Shown in pieces: positions 23,832-35,849 of a DNA stretch of 64,000 nucleotides (position 1 is the stretch's first letter; each line of letters opens with the position of its first letter). Position numbers and translations under genes: made by a program. The stretch is taken from positions 82,758,501-82,822,500 of the forward strand of contig CM032233.1 of NCBI GenBank assembly GCA_019009955.1, written 5' to 3'. Below the pieces are notes generated by a model that was not told the DNA's origin, searched no databases, and saw only the letters and a list, made by a program, of their open reading frames with translations. Origin of the DNA: Riptortus pedestris. Lineage: Eukaryota; Arthropoda; Insecta; Hemiptera; Alydidae.

Positions 23832-24435
23832 TGTGTGTCTGTTGACGCTCTAGCGGTCGCAATCATTGTCTGATCATGCCAAAATCGATATTGAAATGTT
23901 TTATGTAAAACTAAAGATCAAGTTCGTTAATGGCTGAAATCCGACCAGTGGAAGGAAGGACGAATTTCGAAATTCCCTAATATCTCCGTTATTATGCGTC
24001 GGATCGAAAAATTGTATAGGACCAATCTTATTGTAAAGTTAATCTTCTATAAATTTTCATATGTACCAGTTTTCTCTATATTGAATATTAAACGAGATAT
24101 TATTTTAGTTTACGACCGTCTTTAAACCCCCACTAATACTCATGTCATTTTAAAAATTTCCTTTCATGAAATGAGCCACTTCATTTCAAATTTAAATGTC
24201 GAATATGGTTTTCATTGAACTTTTACTTTGCGAGATACAAATTCGTTACGTGATGTCACCACCTTAAATTTTACGTCCTTGTTTTGAAAAGGTTCATTTG
24301 ATCTATACCAGGGATGAGCAACGTGCGGCCTTTTAAACATGTATATGCCAGCCAAGCATTTCTAAAATTGAAATTTACTGTGTCATACCAGCCCGTGGGA
24401 AATCTCCTTAGTTAACGCAGCCCCTGTGTGGTGGA
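23677..24435 (-). mobile_element. family H copy with A-run plus short TA core
   Basis: It starts TTTCCTTAAAGGAAATCAGC (shortened palindrome). The microsatellite slot is an A run of about 25 followed by (TA)8 and GTGTGT (23790-23838). Two modules follow, and the 5' terminus is CTTAGTTAACGCAGCCCCTG to GGTGGA at 24435. About 80 bases near 24320-24400 (CAGGGATGAGCAACGTGCGG...) do not belong to the family. Confidence 0.8.
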
Positions 24436-25348
24436 CTTTTTTCTATCAAATATGATATATTATTATTGAATGATATGTATTGGTGTATTGAAATTTGTAA
24501 AGCGTTAATGAAATTTGCCAGATATGATCGACTAACTCCCAAGGATAATAATGGCGCGTGTACAGAAACTCTCCAGTGGTAATACTCGAAAATATGTTAT
24601 GGCTCGCTCGGAGTAAGCAAGGAACAATTTCGTTCCATAAAATTCAATTTTATATCATTTTATGAATATATATATATATATAATATATAAAACATACTGA
24701 AATTTGTCTTACTCAGATCTACCAACATTCAATCATATATTCAGTGGATTGTTTTTTCCCCCTGAAATTGCCCTACCACTTACTTACCATACAGTGAAGG
24801 TTTAGGAATATTAAGAGAAAGGCATCTCAAAGCTTTGAACGCGTGTCGAAAATGAAATGACTGGAGAGAAAGACTTTGGGAGAATTGAATGAAATTGTTT
24901 ATAAGGGAGTATGAGATGCTATTAGCCGGCGGGAGGTTTATAGCAGTGGGGTCTTATTGCTTTCGGGGGCTGATATATAACCCTAGGATTCCGGTAAACA
25001 AATAAAATTCTTCCATAATCTGAGCCCAGTTATCATTCTACGGGCTCTAATCGCACCCTTCTATCTCCTTGGATTCTTCTCATAACTGGCTCAACCTCAT
25101 CATTTGCCTTCAAGATAAGCCTTCTCTGAGCGCCCTCTCTCAATAACTAACTTCTTTATTCTTATTTCTGGTTTTTAGACTTATTTGAACAGGCAATCAT
25201 TTTCCTATTATTTCAAATTTTCTTATCAAATCATTTTCTGGAACAAATGGAAGGCCGAAGGAGTTCTAGTTTCATAAACAGTAGTCTGATGCTGATTATG
25301 TTAGTGATGAGATTTAGAATCAATCAGTATGTTTCCAAATATAAAAAG
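24436..25348. other. unassigned stretch
   Basis: It includes a short interrupted TA tract (about 24666-24690) and a GC-richer part at 24840-25150. No coding domain was recognised. Confidence 0.45.
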
Positions 25349-25775
25349 TCCATCACGCAGGGGCTGCGTAAACTAAGCAGATTTCCCACGTTATGTTTTA
25401 CAATAGAGAAATTTCACGAGAGCCGAGCAGTTAAGGAAACGGCCGAACTAGCTTTAGGCGGGAAAGTCACTCGTCCGTTAGCCACCCAGATTTAATAAAA
25501 ATACAAATACCTCGGTTAATAATCAAGATAGATAATAAATGTATGTATCAATATTTATAGTAAATTTAATTTGCAATAGGATTGATTCTGTACAATTTTT
25601 CGAGCCGACGTATAGTAACGGAGATATTTCGAATTTTCGAAAATCCTCCCCTCTAAAATCCTCCCTGGTCCGATTTCAGCCGTTAACGAACTTGATCTTT
25701 CTTTTTACATAAAACGACTAAATATCGAGTTTGGTAACGATCAAACAAAAATTCCGACCGCTAGAGCGGTAACAG

Positions 25776-25837
<62 letters not shown>

Positions 25838-25961
25838 TTTTGAACGGACCTCATTTTCGTCACCTACTAGGTAGGATTGATGGACATTTGAAGAAAAATC
25901 TCGAAAATTCCGTCATGAGTACAACCTCAATAGCTGATTTCCCTTAAGGGAAATCTGTTAA
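25349..25961 (+). mobile_element. family H copy, 613 bp, near-complete
   Basis: It runs from TCCATCACGCAGGGGCTGCG to CCCTTAAGGGAAATCTGTTAA with a perfect terminal palindrome. It is of the subfamily with GGCCGAACTAGCTTTAGGCG after the 5' terminus. (TA)n lies at 25784-25834 between AACAGACAAA and ACAGTTTTGAACGGACC. This is a good representative of the compact form. Confidence 0.92.
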
Positions 25962-26098
25962 TAATGGACCAGGCCGTTGTCCTCATTACCAATAATTGTG
26001 GAATCTCGGCTTAGAAAAAGGTTAAGGCTCATGGCTTTATTCAAAATGTAATTCCGAACACAAAACTAATACAGGACCCTCCTTAATATATCAGAAAA

Positions 26099-26693
26099 TC
26101 CGCCACGCAGGGGCTGCGTTATCTAAGCTGATTTCCCCCGTGCGTGAAGTATTTGCATTTATATCAAAACGTAAAAGCTCAATGAGCAAAATATTTGGTA
26201 TTTCGGCTTCAAATAAAGTGTTTTATAATATATCAGATTATGGTGAATATGATGTCATGAGTAGGTCGAGGGGGTTTACTAAAAGCCGAAAACTAAAAAG
26301 TGTAAATATCTAGGTTAATAATCAGCATAGTGAACAAACATACATAACAACAATTATAGAACATTACATTTTCAAGAATGCTTTTATACAATTTTTAATT
26401 TGGCGCATAATAACCGAAATATTAAGAATTTTCGAAATTCCCCTCTTCCCTCCCGATTTTCGGATATCAGCCATTAACGAACTTGATCTTTAGTTTCACA
26501 TTAAACGTTTCAATATCGAGTTTGGTAACAATCAATCGAAAATTGCGACCGCCAGAGGGTTAACAGACACACAAACACAGTTTTTAACCAACCTCATTTT
26601 CGTCATCTCTTGGGTAGGATTGATGGACATTTGAGGTATTTTTTCGAATATCGCGTCATGAAGCTATAGTTGATTTCACCTAAGAGAAATCTG
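26099..26693 (+). mobile_element. family H copy, 3' end trimmed
   Basis: It starts TCCGCCACGCAGGGGCTGCG. The slot holds ACACACAAACACAG rather than TA. The tail ends AAGAGAAATCTG at 26693, lacking CTAA, and abuts the next, oppositely oriented copy within about ten bases. Confidence 0.85.
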
Positions 26694-26697
26694 ATCT

Positions 26698-26698
26698 T

Positions 26699-26772
<74 letters not shown>

Positions 26773-27514
26773 CTGTTAACACTCTAGCGGTCGCAATTAT
26801 TGTTTAATCGGCACCAAACACGGTATTTAATCGTTTCATGTAAAAAGGAAGGGGGGGATTTTCAAAATTCGAAATACCTCCGTTATTATGCATCGGATTG
26901 AAATATTGTATAGAACCAATCTTATTGCAAATTGAATTTACTTTAAATATTGTTATATACATTTATTCTCTATCTTGAATATTAACCGAGATATTTGCAT
27001 TTTTCAGTTTTCAGCCATCAGCAAACCGCCACTTCTACTCATGTTACATGAACAATACTCTACTACAGAATAAATCACATTATTCGAAGTTTAAATACCA
27101 AAAATTGTATTGAAGAGACCTTTATTATACGAGATAGTGCAAATATGTCCCGGTGACCCCCCCCCCCCCGTCTTAAGGTTTTGGACTAATAAAATTTGAT
27201 TGATTGAGATAACAATTATTCTGACTCATTATTAATTACAGTACTAGGTATAATAAATAGTTCTCAATAAAATTAATATGTTATATTCTGATATATTACA
27301 GAAATTGTTATTCTTTCAGGTGTGAAGCAGCAGACCGTTTGATTAAGTTCTAACCTAACGCTTCCTGTCGGCAGGTTATTGAAATTGGAGGAAACATTTC
27401 ATATTTCCGTTAGTATTTATTCACGGTGCTGTTGTGTTACCAGTATGTAGATTTATCTATTACTAAACTTCACGAGGGAAATCTGCTTAGTTTACGCAGC
27501 CCCTGCGTGACGGA
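26698..27514 (-). mobile_element. family H copy, long form, 3' tail missing
   Basis: It begins directly at the microsatellite (TA, 26703-26768), followed by TTTGTCTGTTAACACTCTAG, one module and the long 5' region with a C run at 27158-27168. It ends CCCCTGCGTGACGGA at 27514. The 120-bp 3' tail is absent, replaced by the opposing copy on its left. Confidence 0.88.
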
Positions 27515-29082
27515 CTTTTTTAAGATATAAGAAATGTGCCACTTAAGCTTTATAAAACGATTATAAACATAGGAAAAAAAACCTTTTAACTTTTACTTGT
27601 TGACTCAAACTTTTTCTATCACCTGTCATTTTTCTCCAATGAAAGTCGTAAAAGTTATTGCTTATTTGCTGCAATTATGTCATTTTTCAAAACGATTTAA
27701 AAAAGTAACATTTGTAAGTATAGTTTTAACAATGGACTATTAAATTTAATCAAGTGATCTAATAGTGGCATATTGTTAGTATAATTGACATATTGAAATT
27801 TCTAATTCGCATCCTAATTAAACGTATTATTTCCGTTATGACGTTATTGCTGATTTGAGCTAGTAATATAAAAAATACTTCTAAATATCATACTGCTGCT
27901 TTTAGAATATTCACGGCCTGGCAGAAATCGTCTTGTAAATACGCTTTTGTGGCCACCTGCTTGATTAGATTGTTTAAATCTGGATTAAGCTCTTCAAAAA
28001 TGGTTGTAAGTAAATAACTAAACAACGTCCACTTGTTTGTTATCCCTTGGCTTAGGCAAAAGGTGGGAGAAGTTAGTTTAATTTATTTATTTTGGATAAT
28101 TATTTTTCCATTATAATAAATACAATCATTATGTAGTTTTAAAATTATTCGTAGAATTTTATATTATTTTGTTTTGATTTACTTATGAATTGTTTATGGT
28201 AGGTAATAAGATTTATTTCAATAGAGTAGTCATTATGTGAGCTGCTTAGGGCCACCTCTGACCCTTCCCCGCTTCATGCCTCCATTTAATTCCTTTAAGT
28301 AAATATATGAGAAATATTTTAACGATATGCCACTAAAAACAAAATGAAAATGAACACATCTTATAATTAACTCTCATGTGTTATTCCGGTGCAAGTGCCC
28401 AATGAATATGAAAGCACCCACTTTGTGGTTACACAGCATAAGGAAAGCATTTTCATCTCTGTGCCTTGTGTTCACTTAGGTAAAATATAAGATGAAAGTT
28501 CTTTTCAAAAGAACGGGAAAGTTTTAAGGGAAATTTGGTTTAGCTATTAAGGCCCACCTTTAGCTTCCATTTACTTCAAATACAATTTAGTTGATAGTGA
28601 CAATGAAGGAGCCCGTGAAAGGTTAGAGTGGAGAGTTTGGGGTTTCTCGGCAAGTGTAATGTAAAAGGAAGGTTATTAAGGGTGGCCAACACTAACGACA
28701 ACTTCCAGCCTGCCGACAAAGAAAGAATTCCTCTCTTAATGAGAGCTTTTAATTTTACTTTCTCTGTTTAGAGGAAATTGAGGTAGAGGAAGAGGAAGAG
28801 GGGCTCAGGGGCCACTCTCTTACATCTTCTAATATTTCAAGCTCTCTCTCCCTCCAAGGGCTTCAAACTTTACCAAATAGTTCAGTTTTCAGTAAAAGTC
28901 ATCGGGATGAAAATTCGAATATAGGAGTAGTCCTGAAAAAAATAGCTCGGTGATAATACTTCTTCTGTATTACAGTTACAAACAATTAAAAATTATTTAA
29001 AAGGATCATTACAAATGCCAACGATATCCAATGGGCCATCTTTATTTGTTTTTAAGCCATTATATTGAACACTAGTTTCTAT
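27515..29082. other. longest repeat-poor stretch of the first half
   Basis: About 1.5 kb with none of the repeats described here and no open frame above 60 codons. It holds no recognisable gene or RNA. Confidence 0.5.
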
Positions 29083-29657
29083 TTAGCAGATTTCCTTTAA
29101 GGAAAATCAGCTATTGAGGTCGTACTCATGACGCGATTTTTGAAAATTTTCTTCCAATGTCCATCGATCCTACCCAGGAGATGACGAAAATGAGGTCCGT
29201 TCAAAATTATATATATATTTGTCTGTTAACGCTCTAGTGGTCGCAATTTTTGTTTGATCGTTATCAAACTCGATATTTAAACGTTTTATGCAAAAATACA
29301 GATCAAGTTCGTTAATGGCTGAAATCGGACCAGTGGGAGGGGGGGTTTAGAGGGGAGGGATTTTCGAAAATTCGAAATATCTCCGTTACCATCCGTCGGA
29401 TCGAAAAATTGTATAGAAGGGATCTTATTGCAAATGAAATTTACTATAAATATTGTTTTATACGTTTATTCTCTATCTTGAATATTAACCGAGATATTTG
29501 CATTTTTATTAAATTTATGCCGATAAGGGATGACTGTTTCCCGCCAAAAGCTAGTTCGGCCCTTTGCCGCAACTGTTCGGCTCTCGTATGGAGATTTTCC
29601 TATTGTATAACTTCACGTGGGAAATCTGCTTAGTTTACGCAGCCCCTGCGTGACGGA
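29083..29657 (-). mobile_element. family H copy, compact form, 575 bp
   Basis: Both ends are present: TTAGCAGATTTCCTTTAAGG on the left and CCCCTGCGTGACGGA at 29657. The core is TATATATATA only (29208-29219). It carries the CCCGCCAAAAGCTAGTTCGG block of the compact subfamily. Confidence 0.9.
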
Positions 29658-29943
29658 CTTTTTATTATATCATGCTGAGTGACAATATAGAATGGTTACA
29701 AAAAGTAAAGGAATGGATCTAGTAAAAAAAAAAAAAAAAAAAAAATATTCAACACAAATATTATTCTGAAAAGAGAATTCATCTACCTGATAACATTAAC
29801 TAGCTTAATTTGGCAGAATATTAACAATATAAATATATACTGGACTGATAATAGAAAGTAACAGTAATAAAATATATAAACTAATATCAACTTACATTTA
29901 GGCAGTAAAAATTCGATATATTTATCCGTAAGTAATAAAAAAG

Positions 29944-30224
29944 TCCCTCACACAAGGGCTGTGTAATCTAAGCAGTTTTCCCACGCGATGGCATGACGCA
30001 CCGTACATATCTTCTTAGCAAATATTGCTTATTTCTAAGTAAAACTTTGATAAGCAGATGTGAGGGTTTGGTGAAGGCTGAAAACCAGAACGTGAGAATA
30101 ACTCCCTTAGTATTTGAGCTACGAAAAAATTGTGACGAATAATTGTATAACATCAATAGTTAACATGATTGGTTCTATAAACTCTCTTGATCCGACTCAT
30201 AATAGTGGAAATATTTTAAATTAT

Positions 30225-30286
<62 letters not shown>

Positions 30287-30330
30287 ATTTTGAAATGACC
30301 TCATTTTCGTCTTCTCCTGAGTAGAGACAA
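29944..30330 (+). mobile_element. family H copy, 3'-truncated
   Basis: It starts TCCCTCACACAAGGGCTGTG, in which both arms of the 5' hairpin changed (ACACA/TGTGT). The TAAAACTTTGATAAGCAGAT-type 5' region, one module and (TA)n at 30228-30282 follow, with the tail to about 30330, where it stops before the palindrome. Confidence 0.8.
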
Positions 30331-30545
30331 TTGTTTCTAACCGAAATTCTAGTTTGGATGGACAACATGTGTTTAATATCTGACACAGTTACAATATGCA
30401 ACTAATAAGTATTATTATTACTCTTATTACACGCCCCAAAAGTCGTGATTTACGGTTGACATGGGTCCATAATTGGGTTGAAACCGAGTGAACGATTCTG
30501 ATGAATTATGTTCGTGGTAGCTCAGACACAAGTAATGATGCTTTT

Positions 30546-30548
<3 letters not shown>
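30331..30548. other. unassigned gap
   Basis: No recognised feature. Confidence 0.4.
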
Positions 30549-30597
<49 letters not shown>

Positions 30598-30668
30598 TGT
30601 TTTGAACGGACCTCATTTTCGTCATCTCCTGGGTAAGATCGATGGACATTGAATTGGAAATCTGCTAA
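30549..30668 (+). mobile_element. family H 3' fragment with shortened tail
   Basis: (TA)n at 30549-30594, then TTTTGAACGGACCTCATTTT, the GATCGATGGACATT block and GGAAATCTGCTAA at 30668. About 60 bases of the tail, including half the palindrome, are deleted. Confidence 0.8.
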
Positions 30669-31558
30669 AAATGACCTTCCGCCATCAGTTTTTTAAGTGA
30701 ATTTAGGTCATATTTTCACAGAGGTATTTCACTTCGTCTTTGAATAGGGCTGTCTATGGGTTACAATGTTTCTAAAATTTACAAGATTTGTGAGCAAATA
30801 AAGATAATCAGTAGATAAGAAACTTGAAGAGAACCGCAGCGCTTATACTTTCTTCTGGGCCCATTATATGCTCGAAGATGGGGCCGAGTGTAGGAAGGTC
30901 TGATAACAACAAGTTATTATGGCGCCTTATCATTGGCTCAGGCTAGCTAAAGCTCAATAAATTGTCTGCTTTCAGTAAGTATAATTCTATAGTATATTGT
31001 TTAATGGAAAGAAGGAAAGTCCCATACATAGGTACAAACTATATCGCGGTAAGTAAATACATTAAATCAATGTATCATTTTTCCTTCATATATAAAAACT
31101 AAATGAGTTTTGCCACTTCAAAATATTAAATTCAGCACATGAAATACATTAAAATGAAATGTGTTTATTTCCATTAAATGTTATCATAACATAATAGGAT
31201 ACGTAAAATAGTACATAAACAATTTTCTAAAATTATCTCAATTCAATTATTTACAAATTATTGAATAACATTTATACTTATAAAATGCATTCGTTATAAA
31301 ATTAGGTCAATTTCTAAGAATATAATAGTATAAAATTCGTCAATTTAAATAATTCGTTACAATAAACTGTTTTTTTTAACAATCTTAATGCTACTCTAAA
31401 TATATAACATACATTTTTTTTACTTTATTTACTTCCAAAATTATTAAAGGAGATGAGCTGCATAAATGATGAGGAACTTTTCCCACCTGAAAGAGACACC
31501 TCTCGCCACTGACCACAAATTATTTTAGACCTATATTTATGACAAATATTTTGTAGTT
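30669..31558. other. unassigned stretch
   Basis: AT-rich, with no recognised motif or repeat. Confidence 0.45.
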
Positions 31559-31810
31559 TCATTTAACAATTGAACATTTTTGAAAGTATTCATCTTGTGT
31601 ACAAAAACATCCGCCATACATGAAGTTGTATAATTTATTTTTAAATTATACAAATCGCTTAATGATTTAAAACATTCGGGCAGACCGTTAAAGAGTTTCT
31701 CTCCTGAAAATGATTCACTTTTCTTGAAATATTTATGTTTGTGGTTGGGGGTTTGAAGCGTATTCTAGTATCTTGTTTTATGGTTGTGTTAAACTATTTT
31801 TGTAAAACGG
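31559..31810 (-). pseudogene. C-terminal piece of a LINE reverse transcriptase protein
   Basis: One minus-strand frame reads HNHKTRY, stop, NTLQTPNHKHKYFKKSESF and SGEKLFNGLPECFKSLSDLY, then about 35 further residues to TAA. The order 'HN..TR....L..P.....(F)..S....G..LFN.LP' is the familiar end of many jockey/CR1-type LINE proteins. One in-frame stop and the short length indicate a 5'-truncated, dead copy. Confidence 0.5.
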
Positions 31811-32292
31811 GTTTGTCCTTTTTATCCACAAACAGTATTGCTTGGTACATATATATTGAGTTTAGGAACAGCTTAGAAAAATGGAATTAAAGTTCTGGCA
31901 TGTAAAGATCGTGTATTTCAAATTTATCAATGACATTTACGTTCAATTTTACGATATACAATTACATTAATTTTTTATGTATCTCACTTGAAAAATACAA
32001 TGTGTTCTTAAGTGTTTTTGTGCACGTATGAGGTTTGAAATGAACTTCCACCGTAAAGAATGTATTGTATATGACTAATGTAAATTAACATATACATATA
32101 TTTTAATTCTGTTAAATTTTTGTAGAAATGTTCTATTCATTAACATCAAAATTAATTGACTTGTAATGGTTTTTCAACATTTATTTAACTAACTTTATTT
32201 TGGTTCAGTGATTATTATCCTATTTTAACTTCAGTTTATGGAATTATATGATGAGGTTATATAATAATCGGAGTATGTAAATGTATGTGTTG
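31811..32292. other. unassigned AT-rich stretch
   Basis: Probably flank of the LINE piece; nothing else was recognised. Confidence 0.4.
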
Positions 32293-32678
32293 TAGCAGAT
32301 TTTTCTTAACTCATGAAATGCAATTTTCGAAAAATAACTTCAAATGTCCATTGATCATACCCAGGAGATGACGAAAATCTTTATACATCTGTTGACGCTC
32401 TGGTGGTTGCAATTTTTGTTTGATCGTTATGAAAATCGAGTTGGGGGAGGGATTTAAATGTTTTATGGAAAATAAAATATCAAATATGTTAAAGGCTGAA
32501 ACGGGGGAGACTTTACGGTCTAGTCTCAAAAACGTTTATTTCATCGCACCATACTCAATATTTTACTTTTTCATTCAACACTAACGATTGTATTAATTAC
32601 GATCTGAAATAGGGCTAGGTATAGGGGGAGGATTCGAAAATTCAAAATATCTCCGTCATAATGAGACGGATCGAAATG
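32293..32678 (-). mobile_element. family H copy, rearranged and 5'-truncated
   Basis: The TAGCAGATTTTTCTTAA end and tail are present. The TA slot is TTTATACA. The module is scrambled, because GTTGGGGGAGGGAT appears before the TTTAAATGTTTTATG block it normally follows. It stops near 32678. Confidence 0.7.
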
Positions 32679-33459
32679 TAACTTAGATGTAGAGAGTTTA
32701 AGAAATAGCAATGACGTTACTAATGTCATTCTGCAAAGATACCGATGCTCCTGAGTGACATATTTTAATTTAGCGTTTTGATCTAGAGATAGTTGTCTAG
32801 TTTAAGTGCATGTTTATTAAATGAAGAGTTGATATGCATTTTGTTATTCAATAAGCTCTTTAACTGGGAAACAACTCTCCGATCAATCGCCTTCACTTTG
32901 AAAAACTAATGTTTGGAATTAGGAAACACAAATGGTAGAGTAAATGGTGCTTGCATAGAATTTTATTTACCAACACGTAATATGGTTATAGGTAGAAAAG
33001 AAAGGAGCCACAAAGCACCGAGATACTATCAGAAAGAAAAGCAGAAAGAGCATGGAAGGAATACAAATCAACCTTAACCAAATATAATAAGGGGTTATAC
33101 AAATCTGAAAGAACGACTTGAAAGGACTTAAGAGAACTCTCACACGCGATCCCGACCCCAGGCCCGGCCCAGTTAGGCATTCCTAATGGGAAAGTAACCA
33201 ACAATTCCATTTGTCTACTAAACATCATGGAATAACAAGAATCTTATAATTTGTAGGTGTGCCGCCGTTACGAAAGGACGGTAATTACTAATTTCATACA
33301 GAAATGCAGTACTTTGAACAATTAAACCATTCTCAGAACAAGAGTTCAACAGACTACCAAGGTGTTTTGAAAAGAAGAGCTATAGTTGCAGTAACATAAC
33401 ATTATTTTCTAATACTTTTTGAGTTATATAAATCGTATTTTAGTGTATATATATATATA
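32679..33459. other. unassigned stretch
   Basis: An 80-codon minus frame (32986-33228) has no recognisable motif. No repeats were identified. Confidence 0.45.
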
Positions 33460-33699
33460 TTAGCAGATTTCCCTTACAAGCAAAAATCAGCTACAGAGGT
33501 CGTAGTCATAACGCGATTTTTGAAACCTTTCCTCATATGTCCGTCGATCCAACCTAGGAGATGAACATGAGAATAATGAATAAGTTCTATAAATGTTTTT
33601 ATGCACGGTTTTTCACTGGGTTGATTATTATCGGAGATATTCACATTTTCAGTTTTCGGCCTTCAGCAAACCTCTACTCCTACTCATGTCATATTAACA
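33460..33699 (-). mobile_element. family H copy, internally deleted
   Basis: The TTAGCAGATTTCCCTTACAA end and tail to AACCTAGGAGATGA jump straight to TTCTATAAATGTTTT and the GTTTTCGGCCTTCAGCAAAC block, with loss of the TA core and half the module. Its right side runs into the A run that opens the next copy, on the opposite strand. Confidence 0.75.
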
Positions 33700-34181
33700 A
33701 AAAGTCCGTCACGCAGGGGCTGCGTAAGCTAAGCAGATATCCCACGTAAAGTTTTACAATAGAGAAATCTGCCTACTAATAACAGTAGTAGTAACGAATC
33801 TCTAAACCAATTCTAGAGAGACGAACAGTCACGGAAACGGCCGAACTAGCTTTCGGCGGAAAGCCCCGAATACAGCCGACTTCTACCAACCACACTCACA
33901 ATACCAATGTATATATCTCGGTTAATATTCATGATACAGAATAAATGTATAGGACAATATTTATAGTAAATTTAATTTGCAATAAGATTGGGTTTATAGA
34001 ATTTTCCGATCCGACGCATAATAACGGAGATATGAATTTTCCAAAATCCTCCTCTCTAAACTCCCCCTCCCCCTGGTCCGATTTCAGCCATTAACGAACT
34101 TAATCTTTCGTTTTACATAAAACGATTAATTTCGAGTTTAGTAACGATCAAACAAAAATTGCGACCGCGAGAGCGTTAACA

Positions 34182-34231
<50 letters not shown>

Positions 34232-34232
<1 letters not shown>

Positions 34233-35484
34233 GAGGGAAGGTCAGAAAGTTCCCGGCCTAACTATGAATGTGGGAATTAAGATACAGGACTTTGAGCTGG
34301 TCATGTTTACCTAATCCATAGTAATACACCCCCAAATTTTAATAATCCTACTAACACTTGTCGACTATATATAATACTTTTAGTATCATCAGTTTGCACT
34401 TGTCTTTAAAATTAGCAACATTGAGTACAGAGCTGTGATGAAATTCTTAATCAAAGAAGGCATAAGGCCTTCAGAAATTTTTGAACGCCTTAGGTACGTG
34501 TATGGGGACTTGTCCCCTAGCTATAGTACTGTGAAATATTGGTGTAGTTTATTGAAAATAGGGCGAGAATCCTTAGAAGGCGACTTGCGACCAGGAAGGC
34601 CTGTGGAAGCAACCACCCCAGACATCATCAACCGCATAGAGGACTTGGTGCTCAATGATGGCCGTCTAAAGAAGAAGCAGATCGCGAGGATGGTTGGTGT
34701 ATCGGAAACTACCGTGCTAAACATTCTACACACCCACCTCGGCATGTCAAAGGTTAGTGCACGATGGGTTCCCAGAAACCTCTCGTCAGCTCAAAGGAAA
34801 GTGAGAATCGATTGCTGCAAAGAATTTTTGTCGCTTTGTGGTTCAAATCCCATGAATCTTTTGACACGAATAGTGACTGGGGACGAGACCTGGGTCCACC
34901 ACTATGATCCGGAGTCTAAACAGGAGTCAATGCAGTGGCGTAGGAAAGGTCCTCAAGCCACCTGTCAAGTTCAAGGTCACACCCTCGGCAGGCAAGATTA
35001 TGGCCACAATTTTTTGGGATTCAGAAGGAATCCTGTTGATTGATTACAAAGACAAAGGTGAAACAATCACGGGAGAGTACTATTGTAATGTTCTGACCCG
35101 TCTTAGAGAATCAATCAAGGAGAAGAGGAGGGGGAAGCTGAGCCGAGGAATCATGCTGCTTCATGACAATGCTCCCGTGCACACCTCTCGTATAGTGGTG
35201 ACTACAGCCCGGATATGGTTCCCAGTAACTACTTTCTGTTTCCAAACCTCAAAAAGGACCTAAGGGGAAGAAGATTTGTAGACGACATTGAACTCAAACA
35301 GGCTATTGATGCTCATTTTGAATCCAAAGAAGAAAATTATTATTTGGGGGGTTTAGAAAAATTAATAAATAGATGTAATAAATGTATAAATAACAAAGGA
35401 CATTATATTGAAAAATAATGCACGTTTTGTGTTTTTATTTCATTTCCTTATGGGTCAGGCCGGGAACTTTTTGACCTCCCCTCG
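34232..35484 (+). mobile_element. mariner element, 1253 bp, full length but inactive
   Basis: The left end is CGAGGGAAGGTCAGAAAGTT and the right end in reverse complement is CGAGGGGAGGTCAAAAAGTT, both continuing CCCGGCCT. TA flanks each end within the host TA tract (34230-34231, 35485-35486). Length and termini are those of a complete mariner. Terminal repeats differ at about two of the first 28 positions, suggesting a moderately old insertion. Confidence 0.95.
34411..35418 (+). pseudogene. mariner transposase pseudogene
   Basis: IEYRAVMKFLIKEGIRPSEI opens the DNA-binding region. The expected first codon at 34411 is ATT, so the ancestral start appears lost, and the next ATG is 34438. A helix-turn-helix (KKQIARMVGVSETTVLNIL), WVPRNL linker and VTGDETWVHHYDPES (first catalytic Asp) follow. 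A +1 shift near 34950 moves the protein to KFKVTPSAGKIMATIFWDSE and LLHDNAPVHTSR (second Asp). About 40 bp is then missing before SPDMVPSNYFLFPNLKKDLR, where the third catalytic Asp (usually PSDY) is Asn. The C-terminus ends NKCINNKGHYIEK and TAA at 35416-35418. Four independent lesions rule out activity. Confidence 0.93.
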
Positions 35485-35621
35485 TATATATATACCATTT
35501 TGAACGGACCTAATTTTCGTCATTTCCTGGGTAGGATCGATGGACATTTGAAGAAATTTTTCGATAATCGCGTAATGAGTACAACCTCAATAGCTGATTT
35601 ACCTTAAGGGAAATCTGCTAA

Positions 35622-35791
35622 AAGCTGTTATAGTATGAGGCACTTTATTTGATTCCTAAATATCAAATCTAAAATTACAAATTTGAGCTCCTGAAGTCCC
35701 GCTAAGACCTATGGAAACAAACAAAAATATAAAATAACTAAACACAAGTGAACAGTGTTTGTTGGCCGCTACCTCAAAAAGTACAATTACT

Positions 35792-35849
<58 letters not shown>

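Larger units (their letters stand above)
33705..35621 (+). mobile_element. family H copy carrying a mariner in its TA tract
   Basis: The two parts of one copy are 33705-34231 (TCCGTCACGCAGGGGCTGCG ... AACAGACATATATA) and 35485-35621 (TATATATA, CCATTTTGAACGGACC ... CTTAAGGGAAATCTGCTAA). Without the mariner it is about 660 bp, the compact subfamily size. The 20-bp palindrome is nearly intact (TACCTTAAGGGAAATC). Confidence 0.92.

Noticed and set aside
24319..24400. Possible hAT terminus CAGGGATGAGCAACGTGCGG
   Set aside because: No matching right end or 8-bp duplication could be found. Only foreign sequence within a family H copy is certain.
25247..25495. 82-codon frame as a small gene
   Set aside because: Its second half is the family H 5' region on the plus strand.
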